Shown here one piece after another: positions 24,211 through 35,130 of a stretch of 64,000 nt of DNA. This DNA comes from Riptortus pedestris (taxonomy: Eukaryota; Arthropoda; Insecta; Hemiptera; Alydidae). Under the pieces are notes generated by a model. That model worked only from the letters and a program-made list of their open reading frames with translations, made no database searches and was not told the origin of the DNA. The stretch's first letter is position 1. Each line of letters begins with the position of its first letter. The position numbers were made by a program, and so were the translations under genes. The stretch lies in contig CM032228.1 of the NCBI GenBank assembly GCA_019009955.1, positions 178,263,501-178,327,500 of the forward strand. The letters are read 5' to 3'.

Positions 24211-24852
24211 GACCAAGGACGAAATTTCGAATCGGCCATATTCAAAGAGATGTGTGAATAACATGGCATCAAAAAGACGAGAACGACACAGCTTCATCTA
24301 CAGTTTGATGGCACGGTTGAAATATTCAATCGGACACTGGAGGAATATTTCAGAAAAGTGGTTAGAACACACCAAATGGATTGGGATGTGCACATACCAA
24401 AATTTCTACATGAATACCGGTCAGCCGACAATGATTCCACCTCTCTTACTCCAGCGGAAATCCTATTTAGAGCAGAACTAAAACTGCCTGCGGATTTGGA
24501 ATTCGGGGCCAAACCTGGACTGTCCTACGATGCCAATGGAATGACTCCCCAGACACAAGGAGACCTGCATGAGTTTGTCCATAACCACTTTAAAATGGCA
24601 AGAGATAAGATGAAAGCCAAGTATGATCGAGCAACAAATACGGAGGGATTTACTGAAGGACAAATGGTTCTACTATTTAACCCACAACTCAAGAAAAGAT
24701 TAGCCCCTAAATTGCAAACACACTGGTAGGGACCTTATAAAGTGATCAAGAGATTGAACGACGTGGTCTACAGGAGGTACCACAATCCGAGGTCTAAAAT
24801 GAAAGTGGTACACCTAGAGCGACTAGCCAAATATGGCGAAAAGCGATGTTGA
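24211..24852 (+). pseudogene. Gypsy integrase C-terminal part, broken
   Basis: Opens with DQGRNFESAIFKEMCE, the second catalytic aspartate region of a retroviral-type integrase core, then an in-frame stop. Next come KKTRTT and a GTVEIFNRTLEEYF segment containing the catalytic glutamate, then the C-terminal part with EGQMVLLFNP. A second in-frame stop at 24727-24729 lies just before GPYKVIKRLNDVVYR and the end of the frame near 24852. The protein would insert retrotransposon DNA into the genome. It is 5'-truncated and carries at least two nonsense changes, so it is non-functional. Confidence 0.85.
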
Positions 24853-24874
24853 GCCAATTTGGGATGAAAAGGCT

Positions 24875-24888
24875 TAAGTGGGCGGCAG
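24875..24888 (+). other. Polypurine tract before the Gypsy 3' LTR
   Basis: aagtgggcggcag lies directly upstream of the LTR's TGTTG start, the expected place for the plus-strand primer. It is short and not perfectly purine. Confidence 0.4.
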
Positions 24889-25384
24889 TGTTGCGAAAAC
24901 TACGTAAATGAAAAATTAAACAGAGTTAATCACATATTTAAGAAGTACGTAGTAGATGAAAGGAGCCGACAGATGGAAGGACCATTGGCGACCTAAGTGT
25001 CTCCCCCCCTTTCTCGACATTCTTTTAGCCGCCCGGCTATAAAAGCGGCCCAGCTTGCCACTAGAGTTAGTTCGTTATCACCTCTCTACAAGTAAATAAC
25101 AGTGCGTTGAGTTCAGCTTTATTAAACAGAGCATTTTAGTTAGTAGTAAAGTGTTTTATGTGAAGAACAGTGTAGTGCCGGTAACACGGCATATGTAAAG
25201 AAGAGTGTATTGCCGTGTTTGTGTATTAGAACACTACAGTGTCGTGTTCTTTGTGATGATCAGCCCAGTGCCGTCTTTTTGTGAACTTCAGTGATCGTGT
25301 GTTCTTGTACTGTTGTTCAATGAGAAGTGAAGATATTAGTGCATACTGTGAGTAATAGTCAAGAATAACATACCAAGTGTGTTG

Positions 25385-25388
<4 letters not shown>
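24889..25388 (+). mobile_element. 3' LTR of the Gypsy derivative, 3'-truncated
   Basis: Homologous to the solo LTR at 14787-15404: the same TGTTGCGAAAACTACG start, the gttaatcacatatttaag block, the gctataaaagcggcccagc promoter region, and the repeated cagtgccgt-like segments downstream. It stops at an (AT)n run. The last ~130 bases present in the solo LTR are missing. Confidence 0.8.

Positions 25389-25439
<51 letters not shown>
25388..25439. repeat. (AT)n microsatellite
   Basis: Pure AT run between the truncated LTR and the first Helitron-like element; probably expanded from the AT-rich 5' end of that element. Confidence 0.95.
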
Positions 25440-25448
<9 letters not shown>

Positions 25449-26549
25449 AAATTGTAACCTGTCTGTACATTGATTTTTTTTCGCGAAATTTCACATAACT
25501 TTTCGTTTCACATGTCACAGACACCATAACTGCATTATGTTTCTTTCGTGTGTGTTTGTTTGTTTGTTACCTTTTCACGCATAAACGGCTGAACCGAATT
25601 TTATGAAACTCGGTATGTATATTACTACTAACCCAACTTAGACTTTAGACTATATTAATATTCTCTAAGACAAACAGGAGTGGGGGTTATAAGAGAGGCC
25701 TGAAATTAAAACCTATAGCGGATGTCAACCATTTTATTGGGCGCAAAAAACAACCGAATTAAACAAAACTCGGTATGTGAATTAGCATCCTCTCCTCCAT
25801 CAAAATAAACTATGTTAACATTTCTGTGGATGACACGGGGGGAGGGGGGGTTATCCTGGAAGCCTGTTATCTCATGCACATTGCAGAAGATTTTTATTTG
25901 TTATTTACAATAACTTTTGATGTATCAACTTTTGTCGTTTAACAGAGTATAAACGAGGTATTCGCTAAAACTATAGCGGGGGTAACCAATTGTATTAGTA
26001 CTAATTAATGTTTATTTCTTATAAGCGTAATAATGTTATTTTTCGACTTATATGGTAGTTCTATTTATAATTCGTATTAGTGAGGTTATAAATCTTAAGC
26101 GGAAGGGAAAGTCGCACGGAGCCCCCCCCCCCCGCACAGGTAATTGTATTAACTTATTTCCTGTTAAATACTGACACTATTGGAATTTCTTTCTACTTAT
26201 AACCGACTATTTCTAAATTATGTGTGCTTGGATTGGGTTTGACAGAAAATATGTGTATGTGCATTATAGATACTATTTCATTATAATAAATGCTATACAT
26301 GATCATGATTTGAATTATTCACGGTGTGTCAAACAGTAGAGAGGGATTGATTGGGAACTCATTTTCATTTACTCTTTTTAATTAAATTTTCTATTCTATA
26401 AGTCCCCACAGTTACCCTTATAAAACTACGCCCGGGGAAAAATAATACGTCCAGACTGGAAGTATAATTGAACACATTGAATCCTATAAGAATACCCCCA
26501 TTATTCAGCGTCTAATGATTTTCCGAGCGAAGCCAGGTACCTTACCTAG
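25440..26549 (+). mobile_element. Helitron-like element H1
   Basis: Begins in atatataaaattgtaacct and ends ttccgagcgaagccaggtac, then cttacCTAG. A short stem-loop (a c-c-g/c-g-g type stem around cgaag) about 10 bases before a terminal CTAG followed by T is the signature of Helitron 3' ends. There are no terminal inverted repeats and no target duplication. Inside, a module of about 150 bases (aaccgaattttatgaaactc, ggtatgt..attactac, then acaggagtgggggttataag) is repeated with divergence. There are no coding remnants of the Rep/helicase protein, so it is non-autonomous. Confidence 0.6.
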
Positions 26550-27307
26550 TATATATATATAAAATTGTAACCTCTGTCTGTACATTGATTTTTTTTTGCG
26601 AAATTTTACGATAACTTTTCGTTTCACATGTCACAGACACCATAACTGCATTTTGTTTCTTTCGTGTGTGTTTGTTTCTTTGTTTGTTTGTTACCTTTTC
26701 ACGAAAAACGGCTGAACCGAATTTTATGAAACTTGGTATGTATATTACTAATAACCAAACTTAGACTTTAGGCTATATTGATATTCTCTGAGAGGAACAG
26801 GAGTGGGGATTATAAGGGAGGGCTGAAATTAAAAATAGCAACATTTCGTTTCCTAATGCATTTTCGGCAATTATGGACATAACAAAAGTTGTTTCTTTTA
26901 TTATGTGGAGTAACTTTTGTTATATACACTTTTGTCGTATAGCTAAGTATAAATGAGTTATACGTTAAAAACTACTGCGGACGTCAACAATTTTATTTGG
27001 TACAATTAACTCAACCCAACTAAACCAAACTCGGTATGTGAATTAGCACTAACGCCTTCCTTATAATAAGCCATACGAACATTTCTAGGGACGGGAAGGA
27101 GTGGGGGTTATGAGGGAGGCCTGAAATTAAAAATAGTGATATTTCGTTTCCTATTGGGGTTTCGGCAAATATACACATAACAAAAGTTGTTTATTTTGTT
27201 ATTTAGAGAAATTTGCTCAACAATTCTTTTCAATATGAACTACCAGGTACCTCACCGGGAAAAATTAATTCAAATTATAATATATTATTATAATATTTTG
27301 TCCTTAA

Positions 27308-28533
27308 CCCTCATCTCCTACGATTGGGTCGGATCCGACCGGGGCGCCGGTTCACCCTTGTCTAAAAATCGCCTGGCTTCCCCGACTACTCCATGGTCCT
27401 AGGTTCCCTCCTCTGCAGTAATGCCTGGGAGGCTGACAAGTCCACTTCACTCAGGTAAGTGTCCTCTCCTCATTATTACCCATTCGGTCAGATCCGACCC
27501 ACCGTAGGTTCTATGCATTAGATTTTTTCATGATTATTTCTACATTCCCATAGGAATGCACGATTTTTTTTAGAATGGCATTCAATAAAATTTCCACTAC
27601 CCCGGAAAAAATTTTGGAGGAGTTTCGACGCCAAGAGAATGAAGACATGTTGGAAGAAAACGAGGATAGTACATCCGAGCAGGAAGATGAGATATTACAC
27701 AACGTTGATGATGTATTTGATGCTGATAAGAGTGATGATGAGTGTGGATTGAAAAATGACCAGGTTTTTGACGATGAGAGAAATTTCGATTTTGGTAAGG
27801 ATGGGGAAACCCTCTAGACCGATAAGCCGATGCGATCAAAATTTTCCAGAGTTCTTGCAATCAATGTGGTCAGAAGAAATCCTGGCCCAAGAGGAGAAGC
27901 AAGAGGCATCACGGATATTTTGAAACTGTTTTTACTTTTCATTGGTGAAGAAATGATAAGTGATGTTGAAAAGCACACAAACGAAGAAATCGAACGGACG
28001 TGGCATTCATTTACCATTCGTATATTTCGCTTACATATAATGAAGAATTTAAAGCCTTTCTTGGCCTCCTTTATTTGAGTGGCACATTGAAAAATTCCAC
28101 CCTGAATAAAGGAAATGTTTTCCCAAATTTATGGTCCACCCATGTTTCGATGTACTATGTCCCGAGCACGATTTGAATGTATCCTCGAGAAATGCAGGTT
28201 TGACGACAAGACAACAAGTTTTCTTGAATTTAATTCTCACTTTTGTCCCTTTATTTTGTATTTTTTTTATATATATATAAATTAAGTATATAACTTTAAG
28301 AGACTGTCAAAATTTAGTCAAAAGACAATGAAGACTGATATAAGTATCAATGTTAACTTTTTTAAACATTAAAGTAAATAAAAATATTTTTTTTTTTAGT
28401 TTTTAATCAATATTTATCCTTTTCCTGCATAATTAATGATTTCTTTAATGGTTACACCCTTCAGGAGCCAGCATGGTCGGATCCGACCCACCGTAGGAAA
28501 TGTGGGAGGAAGAACCACCGTAGGAGACGAGGG
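27308..28533 (+). mobile_element. piggyBac-type element PB1 (1226 bp)
   Basis: Flanked by TTAA on both sides (27304-27307 and 28534-28537), the hallmark piggyBac target duplication. Terminal inverted repeats are ccctcatctcctacg and cgtaggagacgaggg. Subterminally, ggtcggatccgacc (27327 region), ggtcagatccgacccaccg (27486 region) and ggtcggatccgacccaccg (28472 region) are repeated at both ends. Internally it holds only the first third of a transposase, so it is a deletion derivative. Confidence 0.93.
27575..28250 (+). pseudogene. piggyBac transposase, N-terminal fragment with stops
   Basis: Starts MAFNKISTTPEKILEEF, then a long acidic stretch (roughly residues 20-70), typical of PGBD transposases. 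A stop at 27815-27817 is followed in the same frame register by RNPGPRGEARGITDIL, LFIGEEMI, HTNEEIER and later TMSRARFECILEKCRFDDK, the conserved N-terminal domain before the catalytic core. Stops occur at 27815 and near 28076-28088. The DDD catalytic core and the C-terminal cysteine-rich domain are absent, so it cannot transpose by itself. Confidence 0.88.
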
Positions 28534-28770
28534 TTAATAATTTAAATCTTTGCATAATGCACAGGTAACGGGAGATATGACAATATGGAGGACAGTGAAG
28601 TCTTAAATAAAAAATTAATTTTATTATTAACAAATCCACAGAAACGACGGGTATTAACACTAAACAATGGGAAGGATAAATGTCAAAATATTGTGCAAGC
28701 CTTGCCAAAAAAATACCATCACCATCCAGCCTCAAATGAATTCCCGGGCGAAGCCGGGTATCTGAGCTAG

Positions 28771-28818
28771 TATATATATATATATATATATGCGTGTGTG
28801 TGTGTGTATGTGTGTGTA
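28771..28818. repeat. (AT)n(GT)n microsatellite after H2
   Basis: Directly follows the CTAG end of H2, as expected where a Helitron inserted into or next to an AT repeat. Confidence 0.9.
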
Positions 28819-30363
28819 TTTCTTTGAATTTATTTATTATGCCTACATGTTTCGTGCTCTCTTTGTCAACTCTTGAGGGTAATACCATTCAACAATTTGT
28901 TTGAAGCATTAACTAATTAAAGTAATCAAATAATGCATAATTGTGCCATGGCCTAATATAAACCAGACCAATGAAATCAATAACTTACAAACCTGAATAA
29001 TTTAGTTAGAGCCATCCAGCTTGACGTCTGGCCAAATACTAAATGAACCTTTCTAGACATTGGCAATATGGGCAGTAGATTACCTGATTGAGTGAAATCT
29101 CAAACACTACCAAATTTAAAAAAAAAAAAAACAAAAAAACAACATGTTGTTTTTGAAATAAAATAGATGAAATTGAAAATCAAAATGTCCTTTCCATTGA
29201 GACAATCACTCAACTGAAAGTTGTATATGGTTCTATTGCATTATACATAGAAAAAAATGCATAATGGAAAATGTCATAAAATTACGTAAGAAAAATTCTC
29301 ATTTTAAAACATTTTGCTGAAAGTGGGTTCTCTTGCTTTAAATAAAGATACTGTTAATTTCTCATGCCCACTGGAGCAATGTGACGCGTGTCTGCAATAT
29401 TTCCCCCCTTCCAGGTTTGTCTAGTTACGCTGAATTTGAAGAAAAGATAATTAAGAAAATACGAGGGTAGAGGTCTGGGGAAAGGAAAAATAGCAAAGTT
29501 CCAGCCCCTCTACGCCGCTGTATATCTTGCAACCTCAGCCCACCCTTTTTCATTTTATAAAATTCTTGGCCCATGAATGTTAAATTATTTCTGAGCTAAT
29601 ATTCCATATTCCTCTCAAAAATAGAATTCAGTCTACGGAAATATATAGGGAGGCGAATGTATATTATTCATTTTTCATCAATATTCTCTTCCTTTAAATT
29701 ACATTTTTTTTACTCAATTTATAACTTATACTAGAGCAATAGGAATACAAAATATCCTTTCAGGAATCTCACTAAAAGATCTCTCATTTACTTTAAAATT
29801 TAGTCCGGTTTAAATATGATCACCAGAAGTTAATATGTTGCTATTAACTCCAGTAAAAATACCTTTCTACGAAATAGTATTACTTATAACTTTAGGTTTT
29901 ACATTAAAAATAATGATTTCTTATTTGAATCTGGATGCTTTTGGCAAGGAGTAAATTTCAAATTACTGTTCCATTTTAAAATAAAAGGCCACGTCCATAA
30001 GGGTAACTATTAATGAATCAAAACATATTAGTTCATAAAGTATTTAAATTTATTAATTAAGTAGGCAAACAGGACAACGGTAGTTTACCTTATTTAAAAT
30101 ATTTAAAGAAAAACCTAATTTGAGGAAATAAGCAATTTCAAAGGAAACAAAGGTCTAATTAAGTAGTTTCAAAAAAGGCAGATAAATTAAAAGATACAAA
30201 ATTTTATCATAAATCGGAGAAATAGTTATTAATACATGATGATAACAAACAATTATAGCATTGAAAATAAATATTCCAAAAATAAGAATTTATAATAAAT
30301 AGTTAAATAAATAAACCATTTATATTTATTTCTTTAAACTGAAATAAATTTAAAAAAAAATAA
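28819..30363. other. Geneless AT-rich stretch
   Basis: No repeat family or gene recognised. A-rich tract at 29120-29145. A moderately GC-richer part at 29330-29530 has no coding signal. Confidence 0.45.
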
Positions 30364-30365
30364 GA

Positions 30366-30449
<84 letters not shown>

Positions 30450-30456
30450 GAGAGAC
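30364..30456. repeat. (AG)n microsatellite
   Basis: About 90 bases of AG dinucleotide with one 'tg' interruption near the 3' end. Confidence 0.95.
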
Positions 30457-30930
30457 TGTAGTAGTACGAATTTGTCAAATCTGTGTATCAATATCCAATT
30501 TTCACTAAATACAGTTTAATCGGAAATAAAGACGTTTTATTCATTCATGAGTATTGAACTTAGAAGATTCTTTAAAGTAATTTTATGTAATTTTGAAAGT
30601 TCTTGAAGATCAGGAATAATTTTTCTAAGTTGCCCCAATTCCTTCGAATCAATTCCTATAGGGAGAAAGTTCTAAATCTAAGTTTGGTGACAGAAAACGT
30701 AATAAACATAATTTATTCCTCCTCTTTATCAACAGTTTCCAGTTATTATGAACACGATTTACTCTTACTAGCCACCCATACTTTTGTCCTTCTACAGTTA
30801 TTTCTTGTTTGCATACATCAACTGCAGTTACTTATAAACTACGTCAAGTTTAAGTGTCTGTTTATTTTATGTAACACAATCATCGAGAATATAAAAGGCT
30901 ACTATCAAACCTGTAGAACCTTGCCACATC
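30457..30930. other. Geneless stretch
   Basis: AT-rich. A 110-codon + strand frame (30603-30935) has no motif and a low-complexity hydrophobic composition, so I do not call it. Confidence 0.4.
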
Positions 30931-31261
30931 AATAACTACACAGCTGGTAACATATATAAACATGCAAAATCCGGCTGTATTTATTTATGTGGCAGGTACT
31001 ACACAGTAACCTAACCCGCCCGGTACCACCAGTTGCCGGGTAACCTACAACCTTAAGTTCCATTACATTCAACACATATTCACAACACCACCTTAAAATG
31101 GAACTAGAAAGCTCAGAAGAAGGGGAACTGTCAGAAACCCCCAAAAACATATATATCAACTGGGCCTCGGATAAAAATAAAATATATATATATACACATA
31201 TATAGTAACTTGTAAAATATGGCTGTACATTTATTTACGTGGCTGTTTCTATATAGTAACC
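30931..31261 (+). mobile_element. Possible LINE 5' end with repeated ~60-bp module
   Basis: A module resembling gtaac.tataaa..tg-aaaatc-ggctgta, followed by tttatttacgtggc, occurs at about 30945-31010 and 31203-31260, with a partial copy after the SINE at 31482-31560. Between them an ATG at 31098 opens MELESSEEGELSETPKN, an acidic start like those of some LINE ORF1 proteins. It runs into an AT repeat and stops at about 31205. Repeated 5' UTR modules before a short acidic ORF1 start suggest a LINE 5' end, but no RNA-binding or endonuclease domain follows. Confidence 0.3.
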
Positions 31262-31481
31262 GGGGCTCAGGTTAGCCATGTGAGTTAAAACATTGACCTT
31301 TATCTCACATGGTAAACTTAGAGTGGCGAGTTCGATTCTCGCCTGGGCAAAGGAAATTATTTAGTGACGGAATTCATTAAATGACATCCTAAGTCCCACC
31401 CTGGCTAGAAAAGGGTGGTCACCTGTAGATAACCCGTCCCAATTAGCCTTAGTAGCAAAAAGTGGACGTTAATAAATAATA
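31262..31481 (+). mobile_element. Full-length tRNA-derived SINE, 9-bp target duplication
   Basis: Head ggggctcaggttagccatgt, B-box gcgagttcgattctcgcc, body aaggaaattatttagtgacg and cccaccctggctagaaaagg, end gtggacgttaataaataat. Flanked by atatagtaa (31251-31259 and 31482-31490). The head contains the inverted repeat ccatgtgag...ctcacatgg. It is very close to the copy at 22472 and so relatively young. Confidence 0.92.
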
Positions 31482-31490
31482 ATATAGTAA

Positions 31491-32816
31491 TCTGTAGAAT
31501 CAGGCAGCATATTTATTGATGCATGATATTGATTGGACATTAACATGTAAAACCTGACTGTATTTAGTGAAATAGAAACAAAACAGGACGACGCAGTATA
31601 GCCAACTATTGAAGAAACAGTCGAAAATGTGATTGTGCCAATTGAGATGCTCGTGTAGCCAAACCTAAATATTTCAATGGATACAGCCTTTTTTAAAGAA
31701 AGTTTTAAGAGGTTCAAGGAGTATCCTTAATATTCTGGTAATCCATTCAGATCTCTTTATTTCTCAATGTTGGTTGGACAAACACTGAATATGTCACTTA
31801 TGAAAACAATTCGTTCCGAAGTAATGGATATTCTGATTGATTACGTGGGGAATTGTAATAAATAAAAATAATAATACCATCGTTTAATTTTTCATTATTT
31901 GTATAAATGTTAGTTAATATTGACATAAATACTTTATTTAATTAGTCTTTGGCTTCAGATCATTCAAGCTGAGTATTATGTGCATGCCCACCATTTGTGA
32001 GAATCTCCCCGCAGTGCGACAGAGAGGCAGAGCGGAGCACAACAATAGTTTTTATGTTATTTTAAATTATTTAAATGATTTAATCTGTCAGTGTTTATGA
32101 TTATATTGTCAAATCTGTGGTCGTATTAGATATTCAATAGTTGGTAATTCGACAAGCAGCTAGTGACTGCGGCATCCACAAATAACAGTATGACTGTACA
32201 TGACATATCACAAAACGGAATGGCTCCGCCATTATATATAATAATATTCTAACCGTTACTCGCAGCGGAAACTGCATTTACTGGCGGAGCATCAGTCTCA
32301 GCTGACTGTATCCAACTGCAAATTTAGCAATATCACTACTGTGTGTCTTTGTGTCTGTATGTGTGGATGTACAACCTATATTTGGGTTCATTATTTCATT
32401 TAATTATATTACGATACTCTACTTGCCACCATTCATTTACTCATTTAGCATTTATCTTTATGACGCACATCTGTATTAAATTTTCGTTGTAATTTAGTTG
32501 TAGTTATTCTCTTATTTGCCCCTTTGTTTTCTTCAGCGAATTCGTGATGTTTCGCACAATGAAACTGCAACCTTTTGCTGTCATTGTTATATAACATTAT
32601 TACAAGTATGTAGGTACTAGTTTTCTTATCCTGTCAATGTCATTATACATTTTCTTTAAATTTATGAGCCAGATAGGCATATCTCAAAGAAACGTTGTGC
32701 AGTTCATGGCTGGACATGCATCCATTCATACATTATTACTAAACTTAAAGATGTCATCTGCACTTCCATCAGTGCACTATGATGTGATAGTTATTTACCT
32801 CCACTCTATGGAACAA
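31491..32816. other. Geneless stretch
   Basis: A + strand frame-broken stretch at about 31670-31860 (translating to short pieces such as FFKESFKRFKEYP) may be an old coding relic, but I do not recognise a family. The rest is AT-rich. Confidence 0.35.
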
Positions 32817-32925
32817 CTAGGGTGGCTCATTTACAGGTTACCACCTTTTCCTAGACAGGGTGGTACTAAGGACTTCTCTTAACGAGCTCCTCAGTCAATA
32901 AATCCCTCTTGCCCTAGTGGGATTT
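32817..32925 (-). mobile_element. SINE fragment, diverged
   Basis: On the - strand: gggcaagagggatttattga, a short body, then the ccaccctgtctaggaaaagg and ggtaacctgtaaatgagcc blocks of the window's SINE family. Both ends are lost. Confidence 0.6.
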
Positions 32926-34454
32926 ATATATATATATATGACGCTCCAATTTCAGGCTCCCATTTGAAACTATCGGACGCGATGTAAATATTAAGCAAAT
33001 GGCTGCGAGAAGGTCTAAAATGCCCTCAACGACTGTTACCTGTTAAATCGAATTAAAAATTTAAAGGTTATAAATTGGATGAACCTCTGGTATAGGGTAC
33101 AGCGGGGGGGGGGGCGGAGAAGTATAATATATATAAATAATTACTATTACAGCTGTGGGTTATATTATTATTATTATTACAGTAGGTTTGTTACTGTTAA
33201 ATATGACTCGAAAATCTCCACAAATCCCTACACCACCACCACTCGCAGGGCTGTTCATGGTGGGAGTACTCTATTCGTTTAAGGTTTTGGCAGGCCCACA
33301 ATTTCTATGATACTTTCTTCTCTAATCTTTAAATTTCCTCTTATAGAAAACGCCTATAGTGGGAATGGTACTCTAAGTGAAGAAAATGTTATGGGTGCCA
33401 CTCCTTAGGTGCTTTAAATGGATCATTGGTCTATGTGCTTTTGAGTGCCCATAGCTCGCCATTGAAAACATCCAAATTTTTTTCAAAATTTGATCCAATT
33501 CCACAAACCATTTTTTAATTAATTCCCTTCTCTGCCCAAGAAATGCCTTGATCATAAATTCTTTTGCTAGTTTTAACCGAAAGGCTAAAGGGCCGGTAAA
33601 TATTTACTTAGTCCCATTTGAGCTTCCTTAAGCACTGCTTCCAGGCAATTTTTACCGTCACTCGGGGAAACCTCATCACAAGTACTTTAAGCACAGTCAT
33701 CTCTCCGCACTCAGTTCCATAAAGCCTCCCAAGTTGTTGCAACCCCTGCAAGCAAGTCTAACATCTTCTGAGAACGGAGTTTCGTATAGGTAGGAAATAA
33801 TAGTTGCTTTAGGTGCCCTAGATTTACGGCTCGGGGCCTTTATGGTCCCATTACGATCACCCTCACTACCAATATTCATATATAGGCCAATTTCAGGCGT
33901 TTGGCTCTGATTGGGCTACCTGAGGTAACCTTCCGGCCTTCAATGACAAAGCTCTACTCTTAATAATACGGGACGGCGTGGCCCTGCTGCGATGCAGGCG
34001 TACGTCTAAGCCTTTTCCATAATGCCATTTTCGTACCAAAGATTTCAGTGTTTTGAAACAAAAAAATTAATAAAAGTAAAAGACCCCTAGTCAGTTCTCT
34101 CGAGCTCGAATATCACCGAGAAGATAGTCCCTGACGATCTGAAGAGCCAACTTGCTGCCACCAAGCCCTAGCAGCAGCGGTAATCTGCTTAATTGCCGAG
34201 GTGCTCCGCCCCGACGCTAGTCAACAGGAGGTTTCTAAGCACCTTCACACGACTAACTAGCTCGAACTACCCTAGGATAGCTATCTCCCAAAACGTCTGC
34301 CGATTACTCTTTCAAGCTGAACTTCGATCCTATCCTCAAAAATGGCTTCATTTTCACCCCTCCATTCTGTGCTAGGCTTTGGTGAAGTTTTTGCATTTCA
34401 GGCAGCTTTGTCTTATTGTAACAACATTAAATATGGCTTTAATTAACAACTCTA
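32926..34454. other. Unclassified, partly GC-richer DNA
   Basis: A G-run at 33102-33112. From about 33280 to 34380 the base composition is less AT-rich than the flanks, and short - strand frames (33373-33555, 33697-33879) look like broken coding sequence of an old element, but no domain is recognisable. It precedes a decayed Gypsy pol on the + strand. Confidence 0.35.
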
Positions 34455-34618
34455 TTTAAACCTAAAGATGCGAGTTCGATTCCCGCCAGGGCAAAGGAAT
34501 TTATTTAGTTACAGTATTAATTATCTAAAATCCTTAGTCCTACACTGGCTAGAAAAGTGTGGTAACCTGCAGATAAACCGTCCCAAGTATCCTTCGTTGC
34601 AATAAATAATTTTATTTT
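34455..34618 (+). mobile_element. SINE copy, 5'-truncated
   Basis: Starts at aaacctaaagatgcgagttc, within the tRNA-like head, then gattcccgccagggcaaagg, and the cctacactggctagaaaagt and ggtaacctgcagataaacc blocks. The 3' tail is short. Confidence 0.75.
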
Positions 34619-35130
34619 AATAACCCACATATGTTCAAAAAAAAAGAAACCAGCTGACAGCTCCAATAATATATGTTCCTACAATTCCTCTCACGGAGAA
34701 TCAGAAGATTGGCACGTTTCATCCCCCTCTTCGGCTGGTATTCATCATCTGCCCCTTCTTTTGTTCTCAACACATCATTGTGTTTCTTTTGCCCCCCCCC
34801 CCTAGAATATTATAGAAGAGCATCGAAGTCCTTTCTTCAAAGATTATTGGTGTTCAGCCTTTGGATGTCTCGTTTTTCACCCAGACATTCTGGTCCAGTT
34901 TAAACTGTTGAGGCTTGCCTCTCCTGTCGTGGTACAGTTTCTGTCGCTAAATTCTGTTATCGAACTCTTCCCGAATATGTGGCCGGCAGACCGCTCCCCA
35001 ATGAACAACAGAGTTGGCGGCTTTTTCGTATTCTGGGGAGTGTTTTGGTGTGCAAATAACCCACGAGAGCATTAGTGCTTCCAACGCGTTGGACACTGGC
35101 ATTATTTGAAGAAATTAGGAAAGTCCAAAG
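34619..35130. other. Unclassified DNA before the Gypsy relic
   Basis: Contains a run of ten Cs (34793-34802) and GC-richer sequence. Its + strand frame (34673-34903) shows no motif. It may be upstream pol sequence too decayed to read. Confidence 0.35.

Larger units (their letters stand above)
24172..25388 (+). mobile_element. Ty3/Gypsy deletion derivative: LTR start + integrase + LTR
   Basis: The first ~35 bases (24172-24206) match the first ~35 bases of the LTR at 24889 at about nine in ten positions (TGTTGGGAAAACTAAGT versus TGTTGCGAAAACTACGT). They are joined directly to the middle of an integrase reading frame, which then runs into a purine-rich tract and the second LTR. So the rest of the 5' LTR, gag, protease, reverse transcriptase and the start of integrase are deleted. 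The second LTR is cut at its 3' end by the (AT)n tract and the Helitron-like element that follows. Confidence 0.75.
26550..28770 (+). mobile_element. Helitron-like element H2, carrying a piggyBac element
   Basis: Its 5' part (tatatataaaattgtaacc) is nearly the same as the start of H1 and begins directly after H1's terminal CTAG. Its 3' end is the clearest Helitron-type terminus in the window: the perfect hairpin cccgggcgaagccggg (28743-28758), then tatctgagCTAG followed by T. A piggyBac-type element (27308-28533) sits inside. Without it H2 is close to 1 kb. The accepted class signature is a 3' hairpin plus CTRR; the 5' TC is not clearly visible because the start lies in AT repeats. Confidence 0.62.
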
